From the NCBI GenBank assembly GCA_017428525.1, contig JAFRQQ010000030.1, forward strand, positions 1 through 64,000: a DNA stretch of 64,000 nucleotides. The letters are read 5' to 3'. The position numbers and the translations under genes were made by a program. Every line of letters starts with the position of its first letter. Positions within the stretch are counted from its first letter, which is position 1. Positions 44,821 to 53,560 of this stretch are shown here, in pieces. Under the pieces are notes generated by a model, which had not been told where the DNA came from, did not search any database, and saw only the letters and a program-made list of their open reading frames with translations. This stretch comes from Clostridia bacterium. GTDB lineage: Bacteria > Bacillota > Clostridia > Oscillospirales > Acutalibacteraceae.

Positions 44821-45846
44821 ATGCAACTACTGACGTCAATGAATTCGATCCTGATCCCCGCCGCAGTGATCCCCGCTGTGGTGCTGCTGATCTATACCTA
44901 CAAAAAGGACAAACTGGAACCGGAGCCGCCCGGGCTGCTGATTTCGCTGGTGGTGCTCGGCATCATCTCCACGGCCATCGCGAGCTTCCTGGAAACGATC
45001 GGCTCGCTGGTGCTCGGCCTGTTTCTGCCGGAGGATTCGGTTCTCTATAACGCCGTGCTGTTTTACGGCATCGTCGGCTTTGCGGAGGAGGGCGCGAAAT
45101 ACGTGCTGCTCAAGCGGCGCACCTGGAACACGCCCTATTTCACCTGCCAGTTCGACGGCCTGATCTACGCCGTGTTCGTTTCCCTCGGCTTTGCGCTCTG
45201 GGAGAATATCGGCTACGTGATGCAGTTCGGCTTTTCCACCGCAGTCGTGCGCGCCGTGACGGCGGTGCCCGGTCACGCCTGCTTCGGCGTTTTTATGGGC
45301 GCCTGGTACGGCCTGGCGCGGCGTTACGCCTTCGCGGGCGACGCGGCGAATTCCAAACGCTGCCGCAGGCTGGCGCTGGTGATCCCCGCGCTGATCCACG
45401 GCACCTATGACTTCATCACCACGCTGGAGGCGCCGATCTTTTCGCTGATCTTTATCGCGTTCATCATCGTGATGTTCATCGTCGCGCTCCTGCTGGTCCG
45501 GCGTCTGTCCGCGGCAGATACGTTCATCGACGGCCGGGATCACAGCGGGCTCGCCGATCCGTTTTACGGCCAGCCGCCATATTATAACGGCGCGCCGCAG
45601 GATCAGCGGCAGGTCAACCCCTACAGTCAGCAGCCGTATTACAACGGGTATCCGCAGCAGGGCGATCCGCGATCTTATCCTTATCCGCAGCAGCGGGAGC
45701 CCTACGGGCAGCAGTATTACCCGCGGCAGGGTTATCCGCAGTATCATCCTTATCCCCAGCAGCCCAACCCCTACGGAAGGCCGCCGTATTCCAACGGCGA
45801 AACGCAGAATAACGCAAACAACGATCCGAACGGATCGAATCAATAA
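44821..45846 (+). CDS. prsW: PrsW-family intramembrane protease with Tyr/Gln/Pro-rich tail
   Basis: PrsW proteases cleave membrane proteins such as anti-sigma factor RsiW. The 341-residue protein has about seven to eight membrane helices and the family's polar motifs: FAEEGAKY (about 83-90), ALWENIGYVMQFG (about 121-133), GHACFGVFMGAWYG (about 147-160) and ALIHGTYDF (about 190-198), which include the proposed catalytic Glu, His and Asp residues. The C-terminal 100 residues are a soluble repeat of Tyr, Gln, Pro, Asn and Gly with PYYNG, QQPYYNGYPQQ-type units, unlike most PrsW proteins. Start ATG follows AAGGAGGCGCC. Confidence 0.88.
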   Translation: MQLLTSMNSILIPAAVIPAVVLLIYTYKKDKLEPEPPGLLISLVVLGIISTAIASFLETIGSLVLGLFLPEDSVLYNAVLFYGIVGFAEEGAKYVLLKRRTWNTPYFTCQFDGLIYAVFVSLGFALWENIGYVMQFGFSTAVVRAVTAVPGHACFGVFMGAWYGLARRYAFAGDAANSKRCRRLALVIPALIHGTYDFITTLEAPIFSLIFIAFIIVMFIVALLLVRRLSAADTFIDGRDHSGLADPFYGQPPYYNGAPQDQRQVNPYSQQPYYNGYPQQGDPRSYPYPQQREPYGQQYYPRQGYPQYHPYPQQPNPYGRPPYSNGETQNNANNDPNGSNQ

Positions 45847-45861
45847 CACGGAGGTATCGGC

Positions 45862-47583
45862 ATGAATGACGTTCAGGCGCTCTATGCGCAATGGCTGGAA
45901 GGCACCGCGTCGGATCCGGCGCTCCATGCGGAGCTGACCGCGATCGCGGACAATGAGGAGGAGATCCTCGACCGTTTTTATCAGAATCTGGAATTCGGCA
46001 CGGCCGGCCTGCGCGGCGTGCTCGGCGCGGGCACGAACCGCATGAATCTCTACACCGTCGGGCAGGCGACGCAGGGCCTGGCGGATTATCTCAACGGGCA
46101 GCAGCCCGGCGGAAGCGTGGCGATCGGCTATGATTCCCGCATCGGTTCGGAGGAGTTCGCCCGCCTGAGCGCGGAGATCCTCGCGGCCAACGGCATCAAA
46201 GTGTATCTTTACCGCGCGCTGATGCCCACGCCCTTTGTTTCCTTTGCCGTGATGCGGCTCGGCTGCAGCAGCGGCATCGTGATCACCGCGAGCCACAATC
46301 CCTCGCAGTATAACGGCTATAAATGCTATGACCCCGCCGGCTATCAGATGACCGAGGAGGCTGCGGCTGCGACCTATGCCTGCATCGCGAAGGTGGAGAT
46401 GTTCGGCGGCGTGAAGCGCGTGCCCTTTGACGAGGCGCTGGCGGACGGGCGGATCGCATACATCAGCGACGAGCTGATCGAGGCCTTCTATGCGGAAGTG
46501 CTCACGCGCCCGATCCATCCCGAAGTGGTCGCCGCGAGCGATCTGCGGATCATCTACACCCCGCTCAACGGCACCGGCAACGTGCCCGTGCGCACAGTGC
46601 TCGACCGCGCGGGCTTCAAGCAGGTCCGGGTCGTGCCGGAGCAGGAAAAGCCGGACGGGAACTTCCCGACCTGCCCCTATCCGAATCCCGAGATCCGGCA
46701 GGTGTTTGAATGCGGCCTTGCCATGGCGGAGAAGGCGCCGGCGGATCTGCTGCTCGCGACCGACCCCGACTGCGACCGCGTCGGCATCGCCGTGCGCACG
46801 GATGCGGGTTATGAGCTGCTCTCCGGCAACGACGTCGGCGTGCTGCTTTGCAGCTATATTCTGTCGCAGCGGCAGGCGCTGGGCACGCTGCCCGAAAAAC
46901 CGATCATCGTCAAATCCTTCGTTTCCACGCCGCTGGCCAACAAGGTCTGCGCCAAATACGGCTGCGAAATGATCGAGGTGCCCACCGGCTTCAAATACAT
47001 CGGCGAAATCATTACAAATCTGGAAAAGCAGGGCGAAAAGGACCGCTTTATTCTCGGCTTTGAGGAGAGCTACGGCTATCTGATCGGCGACCACGCGCGG
47101 GATAAGGACGCCGTCGCCGCCTCCCTGATGATCTGCGAGATGGCCGCTTACTATAAAGCGCAGGGGCAGACCCTCGCGCAGGTGCTCGATGCGCTCTATG
47201 CCGAATTCGGCGCCTACAGCAACAAGCTCTACAACTTCACCTTCGCCGGCGCAAGCGGCATGGCGAAGATGGCGGACATCATGAATACCACCCGCGCGAA
47301 TCCGCCGCAGACCGTGGCCGGCAGCCCGGTGGCGGAAGTGTATGACTACGCGAATGAGATCGTGACCGACACGGCGACCGGCGCCACGCGCCCGACCGGC
47401 ATGATCAAAACCAACGTGCTGAAATTCGCCATGGCGGACGGCAACTTCGCCATCGTGCGCCCCTCCGGCACGGAGCCGAAGATCAAGTTCTATGTCACCG
47501 GCATCGGCGCGGACCGCGCGGCGGCGGCGGCAGCGGCCGAGGCGATCGGCGCGGATCTGCGCAAATCGCTGGGCGTGGAATGA
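45862..47583 (+). CDS. pgcA: Alpha-phosphoglucomutase / phosphomannomutase
   Basis: Interconverts glucose-1-phosphate and glucose-6-phosphate. The 573-residue protein has the PgcA-type order: FGTAGLRGVLGAGTNRMN (about 45-62), phosphoserine loop TASHNPSQYNGYK (about 142-154), metal loop TDPDCDRVG (about 304-312), sugar-binding GFEESYGYL (about 397-405) and phosphate-binding RPSGTEPKIKFY (about 534-545). All four motifs are intact. Start ATG follows CGGAGG. It suits a pathway taking galactose/glucose from the neighbouring beta-galactosidase into glycolysis or wall precursors. Confidence 0.95.
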   Translation: MNDVQALYAQWLEGTASDPALHAELTAIADNEEEILDRFYQNLEFGTAGLRGVLGAGTNRMNLYTVGQATQGLADYLNGQQPGGSVAIGYDSRIGSEEFARLSAEILAANGIKVYLYRALMPTPFVSFAVMRLGCSSGIVITASHNPSQYNGYKCYDPAGYQMTEEAAAATYACIAKVEMFGGVKRVPFDEALADGRIAYISDELIEAFYAEVLTRPIHPEVVAASDLRIIYTPLNGTGNVPVRTVLDRAGFKQVRVVPEQEKPDGNFPTCPYPNPEIRQVFECGLAMAEKAPADLLLATDPDCDRVGIAVRTDAGYELLSGNDVGVLLCSYILSQRQALGTLPEKPIIVKSFVSTPLANKVCAKYGCEMIEVPTGFKYIGEIITNLEKQGEKDRFILGFEESYGYLIGDHARDKDAVAASLMICEMAAYYKAQGQTLAQVLDALYAEFGAYSNKLYNFTFAGASGMAKMADIMNTTRANPPQTVAGSPVAEVYDYANEIVTDTATGATRPTGMIKTNVLKFAMADGNFAIVRPSGTEPKIKFYVTGIGADRAAAAAAAEAIGADLRKSLGVE

Positions 47584-47599
47584 ACAGGGGGAACGACGG

Positions 47600-47824
47600 A
47601 TGAACAATAAACGAGCGCTGATTATTCGCATTGTGGCAATCGTGCTTTGCGCGCTGCTGGTGCTCGGCGTCGTCACGGCTGCGCTGAGCGCGTTTGCGGC
47701 CGGCCCTGCGCCGGTGACGGGCAGCCGGGATATGAAGGAGCCGATCATTCTGGCCGTTGCGGCGGCGGTGCTGCTTGCCGTCTGCGTCCTTGTGCCGAAA
47801 TTCAAAAAGAAAAAAGAACAGTAA
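47600..47824 (+). CDS. Small two-helix membrane protein
   Basis: A 74-residue protein with two hydrophobic helices (about 6-34 and 47-66) joined by a short loop (GPAPVTGSRDMKEP), and Lys-rich ends. I recognise no family. ATG follows AGGGGGAACG. It begins 16 bases after pgcA and ends just before a terminator, so it is the last gene of that unit. Confidence 0.6.
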   Translation: MNNKRALIIRIVAIVLCALLVLGVVTAALSAFAAGPAPVTGSRDMKEPIILAVAAAVLLAVCVLVPKFKKKKEQ

Positions 47825-47830
47825 TCAAAA

Positions 47831-47863
47831 AAAGGCCGGATGGCAGTGCGCCGTCCGGCCTTT
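47831..47863 (+). terminator. Intrinsic terminator
   Basis: AAAGGCCGGA (47831-47840) pairs with TCCGGCCTTT (47854-47863), a perfect 10-bp stem, with a further inner G-C stretch. Confidence 0.85.
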
Positions 47864-47885
47864 CTGAAAAAAATTTTGAAATCCG

Positions 47886-47914
47886 TGTCACCTTTTGCGG
47901 TGCGAAAACGTGTA
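47886..47914 (+). promoter_or_regulatory. Candidate ECF-sigma autoregulated promoter
   Basis: TGTCACC (47886-47892), 16 bases and CGTGTA (47909-47914). It lacks sigma-A hexamers but has the split typical of ECF promoters, with a CGT-type -10. It lies just upstream of the sigma gene, suggesting autoregulation. Confidence 0.5.
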
Positions 47915-47982
47915 TGGAGTAGAAAGGGCGGTGATTCCATGGGGAGGTAACGGGCATCCTGCAGCCGGACGCCGAGCGGGCG

Positions 47983-48420
47983 GTGACGCTCTACGGCGAC
48001 AGCCTGTATCGGCTGGCAACCGTTCTGCTGCGGGATCCGGAGCAGGCGAAGGACGCCGTGCAGGACTGTTTCCTGCGCTACATCCGCAAAGCGCCGTCGT
48101 TTCGGGACGGCGAGCATGAAAAGGCCTGGCTGATCCGTGTGACCGCCAACATCTGCAACGATCAGCTGCGCGCCCGCAAGCGGCAGAGCTTCCTTTCGCT
48201 CGAGGAGATCCGGGATCGCGGCGTTTCCGAGGATCATGCGCAAATCCTCGGCGCGCTCGCATCGCTGGAGCTGCCCTACCGCTCCGTGCTGCATCTGCAT
48301 TATGTGGAGGGCTACAGCGTCGCGGAGATCGCGTCGATGCTCAAGCTGACGCAGGCCGCGGTCAAAAAGCGCCTGCAGCGCGGCCGGGAGCTGCTGCGGC
48401 AGGCCTATCTGGCAGAGTAA
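47983..48420 (+). CDS. ECF-type RNA polymerase sigma factor
   Basis: Sigma-70 group IV. Region 2 (about 1-60) has YGDSLYRLATVLLRDPEQAK, DAVQDCFLRYIRK and AWLIRVTANICND; region 4 (about 90-140) has LELPYRSVLHLHYVEGYSVA and EIASMLKLTQAAVKKRLQRG. The GTG used here has no ribosome-binding site; a strong GGGGAGG at 47941-47947 instead points to ATC (47956) or CTG (47959), which would add about nine residues (IxLQPDAERAV-like) and complete the first helix. A three-codon frame, ATG-GGG-AGG-TAA, overlaps that site. Followed 13 bases later by a membrane protein of anti-sigma type. Confidence 0.85.
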   Translation: MTLYGDSLYRLATVLLRDPEQAKDAVQDCFLRYIRKAPSFRDGEHEKAWLIRVTANICNDQLRARKRQSFLSLEEIRDRGVSEDHAQILGALASLELPYRSVLHLHYVEGYSVAEIASMLKLTQAAVKKRLQRGRELLRQAYLAE

Positions 48421-48433
48421 AAGGGGGGATCAG

Positions 48434-49267
48434 ATGGATCCGAGGGAATTAAAGACGGCGGCAGAGCAGCTGTCGCTGACCGACGAAGAAAAGCAGGCAA
48501 TGATCGACGCCTGCGCGGGCAGGAAACGAAAACCGCCGTATCGGACGATCGCCGCGATTGCCGCCGCGCTGCTGCTGGTGACCGCGCTGGCCGCGGCGCC
48601 GGGGATCTTCTTCCGCGCGGGAAGCGCAAAAAAGGCCGCAGATACGATGGAAGCGGAATACGCGCTGTCGGACGAAGAAGTGAAGGCCGAAAACGCAAAC
48701 GGCGCCGTGCGGGAGGATGCGGCGCAAAGCGCCGCGTCGGCAGCCTCGCCGGCGGAAGCAACGAAGATGACGGATGGAAACGGCGGTGGCGTGATTCGTC
48801 CGCAGAAATACAGGGCGAGATATTATACGCTTTATGCGCCGTTCGTTCAGCTGGTTGGCCGAGAGGCCTGCCGTGAGTGGTGGGAGACGATTGATTCTTC
48901 GTCCAGTGCAACTTCCATGGTCATGCTGCAATTTGTTCGCCATTTTAACATTACCAGAGAGCAGTTTGACAAGGCCAATCTGGAGACAGCCAGAATCATT
49001 CGAGACAAACTGGATGGCCGCCCCTGCATGCGCCCGATGGATTATGCAAACCAGGAAACCGACGAAATCTACAACGCGGATATCATTTATACGTTTGACG
49101 AAGACATCATCAACGCCTATTATTTAGGGCCGGACTATCCGTATCTCTTTGATTTTGAATTCGACGAAGCCGTTGCCGCCGGAACGTACACCTCACAGAC
49201 GGAGGTCTGGGTCGACGTGGACGAAATGGAAGCGGAGATTCTTGCAAAATACGGTTCTCTGGATTGA
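48434..49267 (+). CDS. Membrane-anchored anti-sigma-type protein
   Basis: A 277-residue protein with a cytoplasmic N-terminus (about 1-35, ELKTAAEQLSLTDEEKQAMI), one membrane helix (about 38-60) and a large outside part. Residues 61-120 are Ala/Glu-rich and disordered; 125-277 form a domain with FVRHFNITREQFDKAN (about 172-187) and YNADIIYTFDEDIINAYYLG (about 213-232). This region looks lower in GC than the surrounding genes. Position right after a sigma gene indicates that it controls it. Start ATG follows AAGGGGGG. Confidence 0.65.
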   Translation: MDPRELKTAAEQLSLTDEEKQAMIDACAGRKRKPPYRTIAAIAAALLLVTALAAAPGIFFRAGSAKKAADTMEAEYALSDEEVKAENANGAVREDAAQSAASAASPAEATKMTDGNGGGVIRPQKYRARYYTLYAPFVQLVGREACREWWETIDSSSSATSMVMLQFVRHFNITREQFDKANLETARIIRDKLDGRPCMRPMDYANQETDEIYNADIIYTFDEDIINAYYLGPDYPYLFDFEFDEAVAAGTYTSQTEVWVDVDEMEAEILAKYGSLD

Positions 49268-49301
49268 GAAACCCGATCCAATAAAAAGGAGGTTATTTTG
49301 T

Positions 49302-50288
49302 ATGAAACACAAGGGAAAAACGCTCATCGCCGCGCTCTGTGCGGCGGTGCTGGTGCTGACCGCGCTGCTGGGCTTCGCCGCCTGCGGCGCATCGAAAGAA
49401 AGCGCAAATTACGCAACGTATGACGAGATCGAAACGCAGAGCTACAAGGACCTTGATCCGGCCGCCGGGGATGTGTCATTTGACGGCGACTACAAAGCGT
49501 CCTTCACGACGAATGAAAGCGCCGCGCAGGCGGACGCGGAAACGCCGGCGCCGGCGCAGTCGCAGGAAAAGATCGTGCGCACCTTCAATCTGGATGTGCG
49601 CACGGAGGCCTTCGATACTTACATTGCCGCGCTCAAGCAGGCGGTAGCGGCGAACGGCGGCTATCTGGAGGAATTCTCCGTGGAGAACGGCGGCTACAGC
49701 ACCCGAAGCGACCGCTGGGCCTCGGTGATCGCGCGCATTCCCGCTGAAAAGGCCGAGGCGTTCCTCGCCGCGGCAGGGGAGAACGGCGTGATCACCAGCA
49801 GCACGGAGAACGCCACGAACGTGACGCTGCAGTATGTCGACCTGGAAAGCCGCATCAGCGCCTACAAAACCGAGCAGACCACGCTCATGGAGCTGCTGAA
49901 GAAATCGGATTCCCTCGAGAATACGCTGAAGATTCACGAGCGTCTGAACGAGGTCAACTATCAGCTGGAAAACTATGCCGCGCAGCTGCGCGTGCTGGAA
50001 AACCGCGTGAGCTACAGCACCGTGACGCTGGAGGTGCGGGAGGTCAACCGCGCGCTCGTGGAGGAGGACGGTCTGGGCACCCGCATCAAGAATCGCTTCC
50101 TGGAGAACTGGGACGCGCTGGTGGAGGGTCTGAAGGATCTGGCGGTTTCCCTGATCGGCGGTCTGCCGGTCCTGCTGCCGCTGGCAGCGGTCATCGCCGT
50201 TGTGATCGTCGTGCTGGTGAAGGTGCGCAAAAAGAGAAAGGCGAAGAAGGCCGCGAAGGCCGTCGCCCCGCCGGATACAACGGAATAA
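49302..50288 (+). CDS. DUF4349 lipoprotein with C-terminal membrane helix
   Basis: A 328-residue lipoprotein: signal with lipobox FAAC near residue 25, a Ser/Ala/Glu linker, then DUF4349 (about 88-300) with TFNLDVRTEAFDTYIAALKQ, GGYLEEFSVENGGYSTR, WASVIARIPAEKAEAFLAAA and a coiled-coil (about 190-240, RISAYKTEQTTLMELLKKSD...LEN). A membrane helix (about 285-312) and a basic tail follow. DUF4349 proteins often travel with ECF systems in Clostridia (general knowledge); the neighbours here fit. Start ATG follows AAAAAGGAGG. Confidence 0.85.
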   Translation: MKHKGKTLIAALCAAVLVLTALLGFAACGASKESANYATYDEIETQSYKDLDPAAGDVSFDGDYKASFTTNESAAQADAETPAPAQSQEKIVRTFNLDVRTEAFDTYIAALKQAVAANGGYLEEFSVENGGYSTRSDRWASVIARIPAEKAEAFLAAAGENGVITSSTENATNVTLQYVDLESRISAYKTEQTTLMELLKKSDSLENTLKIHERLNEVNYQLENYAAQLRVLENRVSYSTVTLEVREVNRALVEEDGLGTRIKNRFLENWDALVEGLKDLAVSLIGGLPVLLPLAAVIAVVIVVLVKVRKKRKAKKAAKAVAPPDTTE

Positions 50289-50299
50289 AGCATAAAGAA

Positions 50300-50328
50300 G
50301 CCGCCGGAGGCCAGCAGCCTCCGGCGGC
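50300..50328. terminator. Bidirectional terminator
   Basis: GCCGCCGGAGGC (50300-50311) and GCCTCCGGCGGC (50317-50328) form a perfect 12-bp stem between convergent genes. Confidence 0.85.
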
Positions 50329-50347
50329 AATTATGTTTAGGAAAGAA

Positions 50348-50830
50348 TCAGTCTTCCGCGCCGGGCAGCTTTGTGCCGCAGGCGGCGCAAAAGCCGGTGC
50401 CGACGGTGTTCTGTTTGCCGCAGCTCGGGCAGACGAATGCCGCCGCCACGGTGGTTTCGGGCAGCTTCGCGCCGCAGGCGGGGCAGAACTGCCGGTCCGC
50501 CGTGCAGCTCTCGCCGCAGGCCGGACACTGCTTGAGATTCATCGACACCGCGGTGGCGTAATTCTCCGCCGCGCTCTGCAGATTGGCAAAGGCGCCGTTC
50601 ATCCCGGCGGCGGCAGCGTTCTGCTGCGCAGCCGCGGTCGCGTTGGTTGCCTGCGCCGTGGCGTCGGCCGCCTGATTGAGGGAATTCGCCGTCTGGTTTG
50701 CCCAGTTCTCAGCCGCGGGGGTCACGGCCTTTTCGACCGCTTTGCCGACCGCGTCGCGCAGCCCCTTGCCGATGCCGTCGCTCAGGCCCTTGCTGATGCC
50801 GCCGGAGATGGCGTTCTTTAAAAATCCCAT
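50348..50830 (-). CDS. Double zinc-ribbon protein
   Basis: A 160-residue cytoplasmic protein. The N-terminal part (about 1-35) is Gly/Lys-rich and amphipathic (ISGGISKGLSDGIGKGLRDA), the middle (about 36-90) is an Ala/Asn/Gln-rich helix, and the C-terminus has two treble-cysteine ribbons: CPACGESC...CPACGAK (about 102-123) and CPSCGKQ...CAACGTK (about 134-155). Zinc ribbons of this kind often mediate protein contacts; the function here is unknown. Start ATG follows GAAAGGAG. Confidence 0.75.
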   Translation of the reverse strand: MGFLKNAISGGISKGLSDGIGKGLRDAVGKAVEKAVTPAAENWANQTANSLNQAADATAQATNATAAAQQNAAAAGMNGAFANLQSAAENYATAVSMNLKQCPACGESCTADRQFCPACGAKLPETTVAAAFVCPSCGKQNTVGTGFCAACGTKLPGAED

Positions 50831-50857
50831 TGCTGGTTCTCCTTTCGTCGTCGTGCG

Positions 50858-52069
50858 TCAGTTCAGCACGGGGATGAAGGCGTTGTGGATCGCGGCGACC
50901 GCCTTGTCGGCGTCCTTCGCGTCAATGAGCACGGAAATCTTGATCTCGCTCGTGGCGATCATCTGAATGTTGATATCCGCCTCAAACAGCGCTTCAAACA
51001 TTTTTGCCGCGATGCCGGGGTGGGATTCCATGCCGGCGCCGACGGCGGAAACCTTCGCCACGTCGGTTTCGGCGATGATCTGCAGGCCGGACAGCAAGTC
51101 GAGCCCCTGCAGCACCTCCACGCACTCCTCGGCGTGCGCCTTGGTGGTGGTGAAAACGATGTCTTTCGTATTGTTTCTGCCGACGGACTGCAGGATGATG
51201 TCCACGTTGATATTCTTTGCGGCGAGTCTGCCGAAAATCTTATAGGCGATGCCGGGATCGTTCGGCACGCCGATAATCGTGATGCGCGCCACGTCCGTAT
51301 CCTTCGTTACGCCTCTGACCAGCATTTTTTCCATCGATGAAACCTCCTTGACAATCGTGCCGGGCTTGCGCACAAGGCTGGAAAGCACTTCAAGCTGCAC
51401 GTTGTATTTTTTTGCCATTTCCACGGAGCGGTTGTTGAGCACCTGCGCGCCGAGCGTTGCAAGCTCCAGCATTTCGTCATAGGAAATGTCGTCGAGCTTG
51501 ATCGCGTTCGGCACCTTGCGGGGATCGGCGGTGTAAACGCCCTCCACGTCGGTGAAGATCTGGCAGCGGTCCGCCTGCATGGCGGCGGCAATTGCCACGG
51601 CGCTGGTATCCGACCCGCCGCGCCCGAGGGTGGTGATGTCGTCATATTTGTTCAGACCCTGGAAGCCCGCGACCACGACGATGTTCTTTTTCGCGATCTC
51701 CATCTTGATGCGGTCGGCGCTGACCTTTTTAATGCGCGCGCTGCCGTAGGTGGAGTTGGTGGAGAAGCCGGCCTGCCAGCCCAGCAGGGAGCAGACGGGG
51801 CAGCCGAGCTTTTCGATCGCCATGGCCAGCAGCGCGATGGAGATCTGCTCGCCCGAGGCCAGCAGCATATCCATTTCACGCTTGGAGGCCTTCGGATTGA
51901 TTTCGGCCGCCTTGGCAATCAGGTCGTCGGTCGTGTCGCCCTGCGCGGAAACCACGACCACCACATCATTGCCGGCTTTATAAGTGTCCGTGACGATGTT
52001 AGCAACATTCATCACGCGTGCGGCGTCCGCAACGGAGCTGCCGCCGAATTTCTGAACGATCAATGCCAT
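50858..52069 (-). CDS. lysC: Aspartokinase
   Basis: Phosphorylates aspartate, first step to lysine, threonine and methionine. The 403-residue enzyme has the kinase domain opening VQKFGGSSVADAARVMNVA (about 4-22), FQGLNKYDDITTLGRGGSDT in two parts (about 138-157) and two ACT regulatory domains (about 263-400). This monofunctional form is the common Firmicutes type and should be feedback-controlled through the ACT domains. Start ATG follows GGGAGG. It lies 16 bases downstream of hom on the same strand, so both are one transcript. Confidence 0.95.
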   Translation of the reverse strand: MALIVQKFGGSSVADAARVMNVANIVTDTYKAGNDVVVVVSAQGDTTDDLIAKAAEINPKASKREMDMLLASGEQISIALLAMAIEKLGCPVCSLLGWQAGFSTNSTYGSARIKKVSADRIKMEIAKKNIVVVAGFQGLNKYDDITTLGRGGSDTSAVAIAAAMQADRCQIFTDVEGVYTADPRKVPNAIKLDDISYDEMLELATLGAQVLNNRSVEMAKKYNVQLEVLSSLVRKPGTIVKEVSSMEKMLVRGVTKDTDVARITIIGVPNDPGIAYKIFGRLAAKNINVDIILQSVGRNNTKDIVFTTTKAHAEECVEVLQGLDLLSGLQIIAETDVAKVSAVGAGMESHPGIAAKMFEALFEADINIQMIATSEIKISVLIDAKDADKAVAAIHNAFIPVLN

Positions 52070-52085
52070 AAGGATGTTCCTCCCG

Positions 52086-53327
52086 TCAATAATCCGTGAC
52101 GCGGATCATGGATTGCACCGCGGCGGGGATCCCGGCAAGTGCGGCCCGCAGCTTGCGCTCGGTGATCGGCTCGGTAATGAAGGCCAGCTCGCCGTCGGGC
52201 GCGTTTTCGCGCTTGAGCATCTGCACCTCGCCCAGTGCGCTGCCGATCGCGGCCAGCGCGGCCGCGGGGTCCTCGGCGGTCATGCGCAGATAGATCGCGT
52301 TCTCGAGATCGAGATAATCCGCAATGTAATCCGGCTCGCTGTCCTGCCAGCCGAAGAATTTGCGGCGCTCCAGATGCTTGGCGCAGTCGATCACGTCCGC
52401 AACCACAGCGGAGGCGGTGGGCATCGCGCCGGCGCCCTTGCCGTAGAAGACGACGTCGCCGATCGCGTCGCCGCGCACGAGGATGGCGTTGAAGACGTCG
52501 TCCACCGTGGCAAGCTGACTGTGCCCCTGCACAAAGGCAGGCGAAACCAGCGCCGCGATCTTGTCGGGTGCAAGCCGCTTGGCGCGGGCGATCAGCTTGA
52601 TCACGCCGCCCCACGCGCGGGCATAGTCCACGTCCGCGAGCTGAATGCCGCGGATGCCTTCGGTGTGCACCTCGTCGGGATACACATGCTTGCCGAAGCA
52701 GAGCGCAGCCAGGATGCAGATCTTACGGCAGGCGTCAAAGCCGTCCACGTCTGCGGACGGATCGCGCTCGGCATAGCCGTTGCGCTGCGCGAGCAGCAGG
52801 GCCTCGTCAAAGGTCATGCCCTTTTCGATCATCATGGTCAGGATGAAGTTGGTCGTGCCGTTGAGAATGCCGGCGATCTCGTCGATGTCGTTGGCCGCCA
52901 GGCACTGCGTGATCGGGCGGATGATCGGGATGCCGCCGCCGACGCTGGCCTCAAAGAGGAAGTTGACGTTTTTACGCTCGGCGATCTTCAGCAGCTCATA
53001 GCCCTTGGCCGCCACGAGCTCCTTGTTGGAGGTGACGACGCTCTTGCCCGCTTCCAGACAGGCGCTGACGTATTCAAATGCCGGGTGCAGACCGCCCATG
53101 GTTTCCACCACGATGCGCACATCGGGATCCGACACGATTCTGGTGTAATCGGACATGACCAGATGCTCGTTGGGGTCGCCGGGGAAGGTGCGGCGATCCA
53201 GAATATACGCCAGCTCCATCTCGGTCTGCATGCTTTTTTTCACGATTTGATCATAGTTTTTTTTGAGCAGGCTCGCGACGCCGGAGCCGACGACGCCATA
53301 GCCCATGATTGCGACCTTCATTTTCAA
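52086..53327 (-). CDS. hom: Homoserine dehydrogenase
   Basis: Reduces aspartate semialdehyde to homoserine. The 413-residue enzyme has the NAD(P)-binding VAIMGYGVVGSGVA (about 4-17), the substrate-domain signature GGGIPIIRPITQCLAAN (about 130-146), GILNGTTNFILTMM (about 153-166) and a C-terminal ACT domain (about 345-410), giving feedback control. Start ATG follows GAAAGGGG. First gene of the hom-lysC operon. Confidence 0.95.
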   Translation of the reverse strand: MKMKVAIMGYGVVGSGVASLLKKNYDQIVKKSMQTEMELAYILDRRTFPGDPNEHLVMSDYTRIVSDPDVRIVVETMGGLHPAFEYVSACLEAGKSVVTSNKELVAAKGYELLKIAERKNVNFLFEASVGGGIPIIRPITQCLAANDIDEIAGILNGTTNFILTMMIEKGMTFDEALLLAQRNGYAERDPSADVDGFDACRKICILAALCFGKHVYPDEVHTEGIRGIQLADVDYARAWGGVIKLIARAKRLAPDKIAALVSPAFVQGHSQLATVDDVFNAILVRGDAIGDVVFYGKGAGAMPTASAVVADVIDCAKHLERRKFFGWQDSEPDYIADYLDLENAIYLRMTAEDPAAALAAIGSALGEVQMLKRENAPDGELAFITEPITERKLRAALAGIPAAVQSMIRVTDY

Positions 53328-53377
53328 AACCCCTTTCTGTTTTCAGCGAGGGCGCATCAAAATCAGATTTATACATC

Positions 53378-53383
53378 ACTATA
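53378..53383 (-). promoter_or_regulatory. Probable extended -10 of the hom-lysC operon
   Basis: On the minus strand TGGTATAGT gives TATAGT (complement of 53378-53383) with an upstream TG. The -35 region is weak. The leader is about 50 nt, too short for a lysine riboswitch or T-box. Confidence 0.45.
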
Positions 53384-53486
53384 CCACAAATTTCCGAAAT
53401 AATAAAGAGAAATTTTCCATCTTTCCGAAGATTTTTTAAAATATTTTAAAAAAATATGGCTGCGGCGGTGAATTTTCGCTCTGTGC

Positions 53487-53515
53487 TTGACCGCACGGCA
53501 GAAAACTGGTATAAT
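53487..53515 (+). promoter_or_regulatory. Promoter of rpe
   Basis: TTGACC (53487-53492), 17 bases, TATAAT (53510-53515). Confidence 0.85.
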
Positions 53516-53560
53516 AAACTATCTATACGAACTATTCGAAAAACAGAAAGGATGCTGGAT

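Noticed and set aside
44836..48300. A 1154-codon minus-strand open frame across prsW, pgcA and the sigma gene
   Set aside because: It lies antisense to clearly recognised genes, crosses a terminator and gene boundaries, and its product is Arg/His/Ala-rich low complexity typical of antisense frames in GC-rich genes.
53328..53460. Lysine riboswitch or T-box before hom-lysC
   Set aside because: The leader from the probable -10 to the ATG is only about 50 nt, too short for either element.
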